Part shown: piece after piece, positions 1 through 9,466 of the stretch
Layout: each line of letters starts with the position of its first letter
How positions within the stretch are numbered: position 1 is the first letter of the stretch
DNA from: Burkholderiaceae bacterium
Lineage (GTDB): Bacteria; Pseudomonadota; Gammaproteobacteria; Burkholderiales; Burkholderiaceae_D
Reading direction: 5' to 3'
Length of the DNA: 64,000 nucleotides
Assembly: GCA_030158675.1 (NCBI GenBank)
Contig: JAOASL010000048.1
Span: forward strand, 38,203-102,202
Made by a program: the position numbers and the translations under genes
Notes under the pieces: model-generated
Seen by the model: the letters and a program-made list of their open reading frames with translations, nothing else
Database searches by the model: none
Told to the model about the DNA's origin: nothing

Positions 1-1
1 G

Positions 2-94
2 ATGCGGCTAGAGGATGCGCCAGAGGCTTACAGGATGTTTCGCGACAAGCAGGATGGTTGCGTAAAGGTCGTGCTGAAGCCCTGGGTGCACTGA
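2..94 (+). CDS. C-terminal end of a zinc-dependent alcohol dehydrogenase (partial)
   Basis: An open frame enters from the left edge and stops at TGA 92-94. The 30 visible residues contain [17 protein letters not shown] followed by CVKVVLKPW. This is the typical last helix and strand of medium-chain zinc alcohol dehydrogenases of the type often labelled glutathione-independent formaldehyde or alcohol dehydrogenase. The start and the catalytic residues lie outside the window, so substrate cannot be judged. The gene converges on the outer-membrane protein gene that follows; a short GC-rich inverted repeat lies between the two stops. Confidence 0.75.
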   Translation: MRLEDAPEAYRMFRDKQDGCVKVVLKPWVH

Positions 95-130
95 ACAGGC
101 CGCACAGCGGCGGCCCTGACTGACGCTGGT

Positions 131-700
131 TCAGAAACCGTACTTCAGACCCACAGTCCAGGCGTCGATCTTCAAGTCGCCGGACACTTTGCCGAAGTAC
201 TGGTATTCGATGGTCGCGGCGATTTGTTTGTCGAAATGATAGGCAGCGCCGATGCCGGCCATCGGCTTGTATTTGGTTTCGCTGTCGCTGGCCTTGAAAT
301 TGTTTGCCGGAAGCGCCGTATCGACGCTCGAAAAATCGCCTTGGGTGTAGTTGGCGGCCACACCCAGCTTGCCGAATAGCGAGAAATATTCATTCAGCGG
401 CAGTGTGCCGACCGCAGCAGCGTACAGCGACTGCGTGCGAAACGACACCTTGTCGGTGACGGTACCGACTGTCTGCGAACCTGCCCATTTGCCGAAGTGC
501 ATGTAGCCGATCTCGTAACCCCAGTTCTCCGACAGTGACTGGCCGAATGCGAGCGACACGCCGGTTTTGTTCGAGTCCAGGCCATCCATTTTGTAATGCC
601 CCTGGCCAACTCCGAATTTCACATAGCTTTCCTGCGCTTGCGCCGCGCATGACAGGCACAAGGTCACAGCAGTGAATGCTGACAATAATAATTTTTTCAT
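131..700 (-). CDS. Outer-membrane beta-barrel protein (porin family, OmpA-barrel-like)
   Basis: 189 residues. It starts with a signal peptide (KK, then a hydrophobic stretch, probable cleavage after AQA near residue 22). The mature part alternates polar and hydrophobic residues as in a small eight-stranded barrel and ends in KYGF, a terminal phenylalanine typical of BAM substrates. The family includes OmpA-barrel and OmpW-like small porins; no specific substrate can be read. It is paralogous to the next minus-strand gene: both begin the mature part with SY-K-G-G and share a GYM-FGK motif. The genes are separated by about 260 bp, so each may have its own promoter. Confidence 0.8.
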   Translation of the reverse strand: MKKLLLSAFTAVTLCLSCAAQAQESYVKFGVGQGHYKMDGLDSNKTGVSLAFGQSLSENWGYEIGYMHFGKWAGSQTVGTVTDKVSFRTQSLYAAAVGTLPLNEYFSLFGKLGVAANYTQGDFSSVDTALPANNFKASDSETKYKPMAGIGAAYHFDKQIAATIEYQYFGKVSGDLKIDAWTVGLKYGF

Positions 701-911
701 CTGGTTTTCCGTTCAATGAATTAAAGACTCGATCCTGCCGCCCGTTCCGGGACAGCGGCCGCGATTCTATTGAGCGGGGCGCAGATTCCGCAGAGCCCAG
801 TTGCACGAAAGTGACGGATGCGTCGATGCAGGAGATTGCCCGCCAATTCAACTATGAGAGGACGGATGTCGCAGTGAACGAATGTGGCTCGGGATGTGCG
901 CGCAACGTTGT

Positions 912-936
912 GACCGGACCGCTACAGCGTCCGGTC
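912..936. terminator. Perfect inverted repeat after the second barrel gene
   Basis: GACCGGAC and GTCCGGTC form a perfect 8-bp stem around a 9-base loop, 22 bases beyond the stop of the barrel gene at 959-1519. No U-tract follows on either strand, so it may be a processing or stabilising hairpin rather than an intrinsic terminator. Confidence 0.4.
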
Positions 937-958
937 GCAACGAAGTACGGTGTGGAAC

Positions 959-1519
959 TCAGAACAGGTATTTCACGCCGACGCTCATGAAATCAATGTT
1001 CGCCGACCGGCCGCCGTTCTTGCCCGCGTTGTGGATATAGGTGTAGTCGAGGTCGGCCGCCCAGTGCTGCATGAACTCCCAGCTGACACCGACGCCGACC
1101 AGGGGCGCCAGCCGCTTGTCATCGTCGCTGTAACTGACGCCGCCGACCGTGCCGGACCATTTATTCCAGTGATACGACGCGCCCAGCTTGCCGTATACGG
1201 AGAAAGCCTGCGGTAAAGGATACCGGCCTATCACGGCCGCGAATACCGATTGGGATTTCGCGTTCAACGTATCGATGGCGCCCCGGTAGTGCGCCTTGCC
1301 GAAATTCATGTAACCGACCTCCACATCCAGATTCGGATGAATGCGTACGCCATAGGCCAGCGAAAAAGCCGTGTCGTTCTCGCGCCCCCAGGCGTCAATG
1401 TCGGAGCGCGCATTGCCGATACCCAGCTTCGCGTAGCTTTGCGGTGCGCCCTGCGCGCTTGCCAGCAAAGGCAGCGCCAACAACATGGCCAGCAGTACAG
1501 CAAACAATGGTCTGTGCAT
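959..1519 (-). CDS. Outer-membrane beta-barrel protein, paralogue of the 131-700 gene
   Basis: 186 residues with a signal peptide (hydrophobic run to about residue 21, cleavage around ASA-Q) and a small barrel ending in VKYLF. Similarity to the 131-700 product runs through the whole mature protein (start SYAKLGIG, internal EVGYMNFGKA, terminal GVKY-F), so the pair looks like an old tandem duplication. Function is unknown beyond being an outer-membrane barrel. The 1520-1752 gap upstream probably holds the promoter; no clear -35/-10 pair was seen. Confidence 0.78.
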   Translation of the reverse strand: MHRPLFAVLLAMLLALPLLASAQGAPQSYAKLGIGNARSDIDAWGRENDTAFSLAYGVRIHPNLDVEVGYMNFGKAHYRGAIDTLNAKSQSVFAAVIGRYPLPQAFSVYGKLGASYHWNKWSGTVGGVSYSDDDKRLAPLVGVGVSWEFMQHWAADLDYTYIHNAGKNGGRSANIDFMSVGVKYLF

Positions 1520-1752
1520 GATGAGTCCTGTTCAGTCAATGAAGATGGAAAGAAAGCGAAAACAGCAAAAGCCATCCGCTGAATAACGCAGCGTTGTCCG
1601 CAGCGGACGCGCGGATTCTACGGATCCGCCGACGGCAGGAATCGCCCGCGTCGTGGCAGCGACACGCCCTTGTGCAGACGGCTTGAGCGCAGCCAAACGC
1701 CTCGCTGTTCCTATGCCGGATCGCTGCAGGATTTGAGAAAAATCACGCCGCG

Positions 1753-3549
1753 CTAATACGCCTCTTCCCAAGTCATCGACAGACGGGCGGCGCACTGAAT
1801 CAGGCCGACCATGCTGTAGGTCTGCGGAAAATTGCCCCACATCTCGCGACCGTCGAGCGAGACATCTTCCGACATCAGCCCGAGATGATTGCGGCGCGAC
1901 AGCACTCGTTCGAACATCTCGCGCGCCCGCGCCTTCTCGCCACTACGTGCGAGTGCGTTGATCCACCACAGCGTGCAGACGGTGAATGCGGCGTCGGGCT
2001 GGCCGAAATCGTCAGCCTCGTCATAGCGCAGCAAAAAGTCGCCGCGCTGCAGACGCCGCTCGATCGCTCTCAGCGTGCCGACGAAACGCGGATCGTCGGG
2101 CGCGAGGAACTGGAATTCCCCCATCAGCAAAAGACTGGCGTCGAGCCGGTCGCCGCCGAAGGTCGACACGAAGCTGCCGATCGCTGGATTCCATGCGCCG
2201 GTGACGATCGCATGGCGGATTTTTTCTGCCTCGACCACCCAGCGCTGCGCGCTGTGCGGCAGCTTCAGCCGCGTTGCGATCGAGGACAGCCGGTCGCAGG
2301 CCGCCCAGCACATCAGCACGGAAAAGGTATGCACGCGGCGCGTGCCGCGCAGTTCCCAGATACCGGCGTCCGGCTGCAATGCGCACTGCACCGCCTGTTC
2401 ACCGAGTCGTTCGAGATCGGCGAACATGTGCCGCCCGGCCGGCCGCTCGAGACGGCTGTCGAAAAACGCATGCGTGCTGGCCAGCACCGCCGCGCCAAAC
2501 ACGTCGTTTTGCACCTGGCTCCAGGCCAGATTGCCGACCCGCACCGGTCCCATGCCGCGATAGCCATCCAGTCCGGGCGCGATCCACTCGTCGAGCGTCG
2601 TTTCACGCCGTATGCCGTACACCGGTTGCAGCGGCATGTCGCGTGAGTCGGCGATGATGTTCAGGATATATTCCAGGTAGTGCTGCATCGTCGCGGTCAC
2701 ACCCAGCTGGTTGAGTGCGTTCACGACGAAATACGCATCGCGCAGCCAGCAGTAGCGATAGTCCCAGTTGCGGCCGCTGTGCGGGGACTCGGGTATCGAC
2801 GTGGTCACCGCCGCGATGATGGCGCCCGTATCGTCGAAGGCATTCAGTTTTAACGTGATCGCCGAGCGGATCACCACATCCTGCCACTCGAAAGGTATGG
2901 CGAGATTGCGCACCCAGCGATGCCAGTAGGACGACGTGGATTCGTAAAAACTGCGGCTCAGTTCGCGCGGCGAGCCGTCGACGGTCTCGTCCGGTCCCAT
3001 CAGCAGCGTGACGCTGTCATGCAGAAAAAAAAGTCGCTCCTCGGTCAGCGCCGTGACCGACGCATCGGTGGTCACGCGCATAGACTGCGCGGCGCCATAG
3101 TAAGTCACATGATGGGCGCCGCAGCGCGCGGCCGTGCGCGCCTGGCCGTAATTGATCGCAGGCCGCACGCGCAAGCCGATGCGTGGCCGGCCGGCCACAC
3201 GACGGATCACGCGCACCAGCATCGCCGGCGCGAACATGCGGCCATGCAGGTAGAAGCGCGGCGCGAAGTCGGTCACGTCGATCACATTGCCGGCATGATC
3301 CTGCAACCGCGTCTGCAAGATTGCGGAATTGCGCTGGTAGAACTGGCGCACCGTGTGGCTGCCCTCGAACAGCAGGTCGATGAAACCGAATGCATCGGCA
3401 GCGCGATTCTTTTCTTCGGAACGCAGCAGGCTGCAGCACAACGGATTGCTGTCGAAATGCGGATAGCACCACCAGACGATGCGCGCGCTGCTGTCGATCA
3501 GTGCGCTGGTGCGCGAATTGCCAATCAGGCCGAGATCGAGATTATTCAT
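1753..3549 (-). CDS. Glycoside hydrolase family 15 protein (glucoamylase/trehalase type)
   Basis: 598 residues, the usual length for bacterial GH15 enzymes with an N-terminal beta-sandwich (about 1-240) and an alpha/alpha-barrel catalytic domain. The hallmark GRNWDYRYCWLRDA segment lies near residue 265. Family members hydrolyse terminal alpha-glucosidic bonds; some are trehalases. The start ATG overlaps the otsB stop by 4 bp (ATGA), so it is translationally coupled to trehalose synthesis. This favours a role in turnover of trehalose or a related alpha-glucan, but starch-type activity cannot be excluded. No signal peptide is present, so the enzyme is probably cytoplasmic. Confidence 0.88.
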   Translation of the reverse strand: MNNLDLGLIGNSRTSALIDSSARIVWWCYPHFDSNPLCCSLLRSEEKNRAADAFGFIDLLFEGSHTVRQFYQRNSAILQTRLQDHAGNVIDVTDFAPRFYLHGRMFAPAMLVRVIRRVAGRPRIGLRVRPAINYGQARTAARCGAHHVTYYGAAQSMRVTTDASVTALTEERLFFLHDSVTLLMGPDETVDGSPRELSRSFYESTSSYWHRWVRNLAIPFEWQDVVIRSAITLKLNAFDDTGAIIAAVTTSIPESPHSGRNWDYRYCWLRDAYFVVNALNQLGVTATMQHYLEYILNIIADSRDMPLQPVYGIRRETTLDEWIAPGLDGYRGMGPVRVGNLAWSQVQNDVFGAAVLASTHAFFDSRLERPAGRHMFADLERLGEQAVQCALQPDAGIWELRGTRRVHTFSVLMCWAACDRLSSIATRLKLPHSAQRWVVEAEKIRHAIVTGAWNPAIGSFVSTFGGDRLDASLLLMGEFQFLAPDDPRFVGTLRAIERRLQRGDFLLRYDEADDFGQPDAAFTVCTLWWINALARSGEKARAREMFERVLSRRNHLGLMSEDVSLDGREMWGNFPQTYSMVGLIQCAARLSMTWEEAY

Positions 3550-4307
3550 CGCGCCGCCGGTACGCAGCGCAACAGCGCGTCCAGCAACGTGCCGATCGCC
3601 TCGTGATCTGCGATGGTCCAGCGCGCGGCCGTCGCGTTGCTGCGGCCGACACGCACCGAGAAGATGCCCGTTTCGGGCAAGCGGAACACGTCTTCATCGG
3701 TCACATCGTCACCGATGTAGAAAGCAGCATCGTTCTGTGTAACGCGCAGCAGCTGGCGCACCGCCTCACCCTTGTCGCCGCGCCCGCCGGGCAGCAGGCT
3801 GAAGATGCATTTGCCGGGAATCACCCGCGGCGCCGGCCGTAGCTGCGCGAACAGCGCGGACAAATCGGCTATGCTCTGCGCATGATTGCGCGCGTTGAGA
3901 AAGTGCAGCGACAGCGAATACTGCTTGTCCTCCAGCCAGATCGCCGGGTCGATGCCGGTCATGCGCGGCGCCAGCCAGTCTTTCCATTCATTGCAGATGC
4001 GCACCAGCGCCGCATGCTGGCGGCGTTCGCCCGGCACGCCTTCGAGCCCGTGATTGCCGATCAGATAATCAGGCACAAAACCGAGCCGCTCACGCATGTC
4101 GGCCAGCGAGCGGCCGGTAACGATGCCGACCGGCACGCGCTGCTGCAATGCCTGCAGCCGTTGCCGCACCGCCGGCGGCAACAGCACGCCGGCCGGGTCG
4201 GGTGCCAGCGGCGCCAGCGTGCCATCGAAGTCAAACAGGCATAAGGGCGCGCGCGCGGCAAAAGCGCACAGCGCGCGCAAACCGTCATCGTTCAACAAAT
4301 CACTCAT
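3546..4307 (-). CDS. otsB: Trehalose-6-phosphate phosphatase
   Basis: 253 residues, normal length. It removes phosphate from trehalose 6-phosphate. HAD-superfamily motifs are visible in order: LFDFDGTLAPLAPDP (motif I, nucleophile Asp), IVTGRS (motif II region), the GNHGLEG stretch typical of OtsB, and IGDDVTDEDVF (motif IV). It lies between otsA and the GH15 gene with 4-bp overlaps on both sides, a compact three-gene operon. It is cytoplasmic. Nothing is missing from the catalytic set. Confidence 0.95.
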   Translation of the reverse strand: MSDLLNDDGLRALCAFAARAPLCLFDFDGTLAPLAPDPAGVLLPPAVRQRLQALQQRVPVGIVTGRSLADMRERLGFVPDYLIGNHGLEGVPGERRQHAALVRICNEWKDWLAPRMTGIDPAIWLEDKQYSLSLHFLNARNHAQSIADLSALFAQLRPAPRVIPGKCIFSLLPGGRGDKGEAVRQLLRVTQNDAAFYIGDDVTDEDVFRLPETGIFSVRVGRSNATAARWTIADHEAIGTLLDALLRCVPAAR

Positions 4308-6508
4308 GAGGCGCGGCGCAACGCCTGCCGGCTGTGGGAATGAATTTTCTCCGTCACACGCTGGCGCCGGCGCAGCCGTGCGGCGTCCAGCAGCATCAGC
4401 CCGGCCCAGCGGTAGACATTGAAGTCACGCACGCGGCGGCGCATGCTGCGCATGCGCTCGCGCTGCTCGGCCTCGGGCATCTGCAACGCGCGGTACAGCG
4501 CGTGCGCGCCCTGCTCGATATGGTACGGATTGATGATCAGCGCCTCATGCAGTTCGCGTGCGGCACCGGTGAACTGCGACAGTACCAGCACGCCCAGTTC
4601 GTCATCGCGCGCGGCGATGAATTCCTTTGCCACCAGGTTCATGCCATCGTGCAGGCTGGTGACCAGACAGACATCGGCTGCGCGATAGCACTGCGCCAGT
4701 TGCTCTTCGTCGAAATGTTCGACGCGCAGCAGAATGGGTGGCGCGACCGGGTTCGCGTGCTTCTGGTTGATGGCCAGCGCCAGCTTGCGCACCCGCGCTT
4801 CCAGGCTCTGGTATTCGTCAAGCGACGAGCGGCTCGGCGCGGCCACCTGCAGCAGCGAAAAACGACCCGCCATCTGCGGATGCAGATCGAGCATCCGGTC
4901 GACGGCTTGCAGCCGTTCGACGATGCCCTTGGTGTAGTCGAGCCGGTCCACCCCCAGCGCAAGCTGGTGCAGCGCCGGCAACTGCAGCGATTGCCGCAGC
5001 TCGTTACGGCAGCGCACAACGTCGAGTGGCGCATCGGCATCCGGCCAGGCAATCGAGATCGGATACGGTTCGACCTGAGTCAGCTCGCCGCCATACGAGA
5101 CGGTCGACGCGTCATACTCGATACGGGTCTCGAGATAGCGGTCGACGGTCTCAAGAAAATTCTTGCAGTGGAACGGCGTATGAAAGCCGAGCAGCGTGTT
5201 GCCCAGCAGGCCCGCCAGCAGTTCTTCGCGCCACGGACAAATGCCGAAGGATTCCGGATTCGGCCACGGGATGTGCCAGAACATGATGATGGTCGCCTTC
5301 GGCAGCCGGTCGCGCACCATGCGCGGCAATAGCGCGAAGTGATAGTCCTGCACCAGGACCACCGGATCCTCGCCATGCGCCTCGGCCACCACCGCATCGG
5401 CAAAACGCTGGTTGACCGCCACATACTGATCCCAGTCGGACGTACGAAACACCGGTCGCACATGCGCCATATGACACAGCGGCCACAGGCCCTCGTTGGC
5501 GAAACCGTAGTAGTAGCCCTTCTCCTCGTCGACGCTGAGCCAGACGCGGCGCAGCGTGTAGGCCGGCCGCTTCGGCGGTACGGCCACGCGATCATGCGCG
5601 TCGACGGTGACGCGATCGGCCGAACCACTGCCATGCGCAATCCAGGTGCCGGAACAGGCGCGCATCACCGGCTCGACCGCCGTCACCAGACCGCTGGCCG
5701 GGCGCCGCACCACGATGCCGTGCTCGCCCTGCTCGTGAATGTAGGGCTCGCGATTCGACACGACCAGCACCTGGTCGCCCGCCAGTTCGTCGTGCAGCAA
5801 TGAGCGCAGCTTTTCCGGCGTCCATGCCTGCGGCGAATGCTGTTGGGTACGGCGTTCCAGATTCATTTCATGCAGCAAGGCACGCAAGTCGCTGACCAAC
5901 GGGCGAAACTCCGGCGGCGCGCCGCGCATGCCAGACGCGACCGCTTCCCGGCGTACCAGCGTCTTGAGCGACTGCATCCAGCCTTGCCAGCCCCAGTGCG
6001 TGATCCACGCGCCGAGCGCGGAAATGACGATGAACATCAGCAGGAAGATCGCGAACAGATAGTTACGGAATTCATCTTTGCGCCGCTCGATGAATCCGGT
6101 CTCCTGCGCAATCAACAGCTTGCCGAGCGCGATGCCCTCCTGGTCGAGCGGCGCCTCGGTTACGCGCATCTGTGGCGGTGTGCGGCCCTGGCAGCCCAGC
6201 CCCGCAGGAAAACCGCTGCTGTGATGCAGCAAGCGCTCACGCATGTCGCAGAACGCAATCGCCGTCACATGTGCATCGCTGACACTGCGGTCGAACAGGG
6301 TCTGGATGCCCGAACCATCCTGCTGCGCGAGCAGCTCAAGCATCGGGTCGCGCAGCGAGCGCGCCAGCAGCTGCGAACGGGTATCGAGATCGCGCAGGAA
6401 CCAGCGCTGTGCCAGCTCATCGACCAGCGGCAGCATCACGAGAGCGAAGGCCCCCAGCACGAAGGCAAGCGGGAAAATGAAACGTAAAGAAAGCTGGAAT
6501 GGACGCAT
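4304..6508 (-). CDS. otsA: Trehalose-6-phosphate synthase with membrane-anchored sensor-like N-terminus
   Basis: 734 residues from ATG 6508; an upstream TTG at 6568 lacks a ribosome site and was not chosen. The C-terminal two thirds are a GT20 domain making trehalose 6-phosphate from UDP-glucose and glucose 6-phosphate: [37 protein letters not shown] and [13 protein letters not shown] are all seen. The first ~230 residues are not part of ordinary OtsA (about 470 residues). They comprise a membrane segment (about 9-28), a ~120-residue presumably periplasmic domain, a second membrane segment (about 150-170) and a HAMP-like amphipathic linker. This is the topology of a sensor kinase input module. 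First gene of otsA-otsB-GH15, with a 4-bp ATGA overlap to otsB. Confidence 0.93.
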   Translation of the reverse strand: MRPFQLSLRFIFPLAFVLGAFALVMLPLVDELAQRWFLRDLDTRSQLLARSLRDPMLELLAQQDGSGIQTLFDRSVSDAHVTAIAFCDMRERLLHHSSGFPAGLGCQGRTPPQMRVTEAPLDQEGIALGKLLIAQETGFIERRKDEFRNYLFAIFLLMFIVISALGAWITHWGWQGWMQSLKTLVRREAVASGMRGAPPEFRPLVSDLRALLHEMNLERRTQQHSPQAWTPEKLRSLLHDELAGDQVLVVSNREPYIHEQGEHGIVVRRPASGLVTAVEPVMRACSGTWIAHGSGSADRVTVDAHDRVAVPPKRPAYTLRRVWLSVDEEKGYYYGFANEGLWPLCHMAHVRPVFRTSDWDQYVAVNQRFADAVVAEAHGEDPVVLVQDYHFALLPRMVRDRLPKATIIMFWHIPWPNPESFGICPWREELLAGLLGNTLLGFHTPFHCKNFLETVDRYLETRIEYDASTVSYGGELTQVEPYPISIAWPDADAPLDVVRCRNELRQSLQLPALHQLALGVDRLDYTKGIVERLQAVDRMLDLHPQMAGRFSLLQVAAPSRSSLDEYQSLEARVRKLALAINQKHANPVAPPILLRVEHFDEEQLAQCYRAADVCLVTSLHDGMNLVAKEFIAARDDELGVLVLSQFTGAARELHEALIINPYHIEQGAHALYRALQMPEAEQRERMRSMRRRVRDFNVYRWAGLMLLDAARLRRRQRVTEKIHSHSRQALRRAS

Positions 6509-6674
6509 CGGCCTGTCGAACTGGCGCTGCCCGCAACGCGACGGCACCGAATGAATAAGGCACGGCAACGAGAGGCCGCAAGGTCAATCAAGTTGACCGG
6601 ATTTCAATGCGAACGGTTCCGCGCAATGGTCTCGCGCAACGGGAAGTAAGGCGCGGCAGTTTTCAGACAGATCG

Positions 6675-7358
6675 TCAGAAGCGGCGCAAGCCGTCGAGAT
6701 CAAGCACCGTGAGGCCACGATAATCGAGCTTCAGCAGACCGGCGCGCTCCAGTACCTGCAGCGCCTGGTTCGCGCGCTGGCGCGACATGCTGCACAGATA
6801 GCCCAGCTCTTCCTGCGAAATCTGCAGCTCGGCGCCGCCGGCGGGATTGAGGTCGCGATTGAACAGCGAGGCAATGCAGCGTGCCACGCGCGCATCAGCA
6901 TCGAGGCTGCGGTCGACTTCGATCAGAGAAATGAACAGCCCGAGCCGGGCATTGAGCTGATTCAGCAGGAAACGGTTGAAGGCGATGCTGTTGTCCAGCA
7001 GCCAGTTGAAGGTCGCGCGCGGCATGAAGGCGACATGGCTGTCGCGCAGCGCCACCACGTCATACAACCGGCCGCCGGGCTTCAGCAGCGAGCCCTCGCC
7101 GAACCAGCCGCCGGCCAGCATGCCGGTGAAGGTGACAGCCTTGCCTTGCGGCGACACGCTGCTCATTTTCAGCAGCCCGTCGGTCACGCCCATCCAGTAA
7201 TTCACCGGATCGCCCTTGCGGCACACATAACTGCCGCCCTCGAAGAAGCGCTCGACGGTGTCACGCTCGACACGCGTCCGTTGCTCCGGCGTGAGCGCAT
7301 CGGCCCACGCAGTGCGGTTTAGCGACTCGGCCAGCGAAGGTCGGGTGATCACGGTCAT
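6675..7358 (-). CDS. Crp/Fnr family transcriptional regulator
   Basis: 227 residues. Residues ~35-150 form a cyclic-nucleotide-binding-type beta-roll (GGSYVCRKGDPVNYWMGV, GGWFGEGSLL). After the dimer helix comes a C-terminal winged helix-turn-helix (QEELGYLCSMSRQRANQALQ, then a wing ending GLTVLDLDGLRRF). There is no N-terminal cysteine cluster as in oxygen-sensing FNR. It is divergent from the acyl-CoA ligase/ABC operon at 7490, so that operon is its most likely target; this is inference from position. The effector is unknown. Confidence 0.88.
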   Translation of the reverse strand: MTVITRPSLAESLNRTAWADALTPEQRTRVERDTVERFFEGGSYVCRKGDPVNYWMGVTDGLLKMSSVSPQGKAVTFTGMLAGGWFGEGSLLKPGGRLYDVVALRDSHVAFMPRATFNWLLDNSIAFNRFLLNQLNARLGLFISLIEVDRSLDADARVARCIASLFNRDLNPAGGAELQISQEELGYLCSMSRQRANQALQVLERAGLLKLDYRGLTVLDLDGLRRF

Positions 7359-7404
7359 CGTATGCTGCAGCGCAAGATAGAAAAATCAGGGATTGTCTGC
7401 CGGA

Positions 7405-7466
7405 TGACACTCGAAAACCCGGGACCTCGCTATGATTGCACGAAAACCCGGGCGCTTACGCCCGGG
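7405..7466 (+). promoter_or_regulatory. Promoter/operator region of the ligase-ABC operon
   Basis: A good -10 box TATGAT lies at 7431-7436 and a possible -35 TGACAC at 7405-7410 (20-bp spacing, weak). A 12-bp direct repeat CGAAAACCCGGG occurs at 7412-7423 and 7441-7452, and the second copy runs into a perfect 8-bp palindrome CCCGGGCG-CTTA-CGCCCGGG (7447-7466). The palindrome is a plausible operator or a 5'-leader hairpin. The -10 at 7431 argues that translation starts at ATG 7490 and not at the in-frame TTG 7436. Confidence 0.5.
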
Positions 7467-7489
7467 AAAACTATAAACACTGGACAGCC

Positions 7490-9466
7490 ATGGTGGAGAC
7501 AGACACCCGGCCGGCGGACACCTTCCCCCGGCTATTGCTGCAGCATGCAAAAACGCGGCCGGTCCGGCCTGCGTTCCGGGAAAAAGACCTCGGCATCTGG
7601 CAGACCACGACGTGGGCGCAGGCCACCGATGAAGTGCGCCGGCTTGCGTGCGGCCTGGCCGAACTTGGCTTTCGCCGCGGGATGAACCTGGCCATCGTCG
7701 GGGACAACCGGCCGCGCCTGTATCTGGCGATGGCGGCGGCACAAGCGCTGGGCGGCGTCGCCGTGCCGCTGTATCAGGACGCACCGGCGGCCGACATGGC
7801 TTATGTGCTGGACAATGCCCGCATCGATTTCGCCGTGGTCGAAGACCAGGAACAGGTCGACAAGCTGCTCGAAGCGCGCGCGACCGTGCCCGGGCTGTCG
7901 CACATCATCTATGACGATCCGCGCGGCCTGCGCAATTACGCGCAATCCGGGCTGCATTCGTATGAAGGCGTGCAGGCGCTCGGCGCCGCCCATGACCGCG
8001 ACCATCCGGACTTCTTTGCCGGGGAGGTTCGCGCCGGTGCTACCGACGACGTGGCAGTCATGTTGTACACCTCCGGCACCACCGGCAAGCCGAAAGGCGT
8101 CTGCCATTCGCATCGTGCCCTGATCGCCACCGGCAACACGCTGGCCGAATTCGATGGCCTGACGCCCGATGATGATGTGCTGTGCTACCTGCCGCTGGCC
8201 TGGGTCGGCGATTTTCTGTACTCGTATGTGCTGTCGCACATCGTCGGCTTTTGCCTGAACTGCCCGGAATCGCCGGCCACCATCGGCACCGACCTGCGCG
8301 AAATCGGCCCGACCTATTATTTCGGTCCGCCACGCGTCTATGAAAACACGCTGACGCAGGTGATGATCCGCATCGAGGACGCCAGCGCGATCAAGCGCGC
8401 GATCTTCCATTACTTCATGAAGGTGGCGCGCCGCGCCGGGCTGAAACTGCTCGATGGCCGGGGTGGCGTGTCGCTAGTCGACCGCCTGCTGTACGGGCTC
8501 GGCGAACTGCTGGTCTATGGCCCGCTGAAGAACGTACTCGGCCTGTCGCGGATCCGTGTCGCCTACACCGGCGGCGAAGCGATCGGTCCCGACCTGTTCG
8601 ATTTCTATCGTTCGATCGGCATCAACCTGAAACAGCTGTACGGCATGACCGAGACCTGCGTGACGGTCTGCATGCAACGCTCCGGCGACGTCAAGCTCGA
8701 TACGGTCGGCAAGCCGATGAAAAATGTCGAAGTGAAGATCGCCGACAACGGCGAGGTGATGCTGCGCTCGCCCGGCCTGATGGTTGGCTACTACCAGCGG
8801 CCGCAAGACACCGCCGAAGCCATCGATGCCGACGGCTACTTCCACACCGGCGACGCCGGCTTCTTCGATGCCGACGGCCACCTGAAAATCATCGATCGCG
8901 CGAAGGATGTCGGACGCATGGCGGACGGCACGATGTTTGCGCCGAAATATATCGAGAACAAGCTGAAGTTCTTCCCGTTCATTAAGGAAGCGGTTGCCTT
9001 TGGCGATGGTCAGGCAAGCTGCAATGCCTTCATCAACATCGACATGGAAGCGGTCGGCAACTGGGCTGAGCGCCGCAATCTGCCGTACAGCGGCTATACC
9101 GATCTGGCCAGCCAGGCGCCGGTGTACCAGCTGATCGCCGACTGCGTGGAGCAGGTGAACGCCGACCTCGCGCACGATACGCTACTGTCGAATTCGCAGA
9201 TCCACCGCTTCCTGATCCTGCACAAGGAACTCGATCCCGATGATGACGAGCTGACGCGTACGCGCAAGGTGCGGCGCCGTTTCATCGCCGAGAAATACGC
9301 GGTGCTGATCGATGCGCTGTACGCCGGCAAGCAGCGCCAGTACATCGAGACCCAGGTGAAGTTCGAGGATGGACGGCAAGGCATGATCGCCGCCGACCTC
9401 GAGATCCGTGACGTCAATACCTTTGCCAGCGCAACGCCGCCGGCGGATGCACGCAAGGCCGCATGA
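7490..9466 (+). CDS. AMP-binding acyl-CoA synthetase (long-chain fatty acid--CoA ligase type)
   Basis: 658 residues from ATG 7490. The frame is open to TTG 7436, but that start would overlap the -10 box. ANL-superfamily motifs are present: the P-loop LYTSGTTGKPKGVCHSH, YGMTETC, and HTGDAGFFDADGHLKIIDRAKD. The long form with a membrane-associating middle region is typical of long-chain acyl-CoA synthetases. It would adenylate a carboxylic acid and transfer it to CoA. The stop overlaps the ABC ATPase start (ATGATGG), so it is co-translated with a LIV-type importer. The natural substrate is probably the imported acid; its identity is unknown. Confidence 0.88.
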   Translation: MVETDTRPADTFPRLLLQHAKTRPVRPAFREKDLGIWQTTTWAQATDEVRRLACGLAELGFRRGMNLAIVGDNRPRLYLAMAAAQALGGVAVPLYQDAPAADMAYVLDNARIDFAVVEDQEQVDKLLEARATVPGLSHIIYDDPRGLRNYAQSGLHSYEGVQALGAAHDRDHPDFFAGEVRAGATDDVAVMLYTSGTTGKPKGVCHSHRALIATGNTLAEFDGLTPDDDVLCYLPLAWVGDFLYSYVLSHIVGFCLNCPESPATIGTDLREIGPTYYFGPPRVYENTLTQVMIRIEDASAIKRAIFHYFMKVARRAGLKLLDGRGGVSLVDRLLYGLGELLVYGPLKNVLGLSRIRVAYTGGEAIGPDLFDFYRSIGINLKQLYGMTETCVTVCMQRSGDVKLDTVGKPMKNVEVKIADNGEVMLRSPGLMVGYYQRPQDTAEAIDADGYFHTGDAGFFDADGHLKIIDRAKDVGRMADGTMFAPKYIENKLKFFPFIKEAVAFGDGQASCNAFINIDMEAVGNWAERRNLPYSGYTDLASQAPVYQLIADCVEQVNADLAHDTLLSNSQIHRFLILHKELDPDDDELTRTRKVRRRFIAEKYAVLIDALYAGKQRQYIETQVKFEDGRQGMIAADLEIRDVNTFASATPPADARKAA

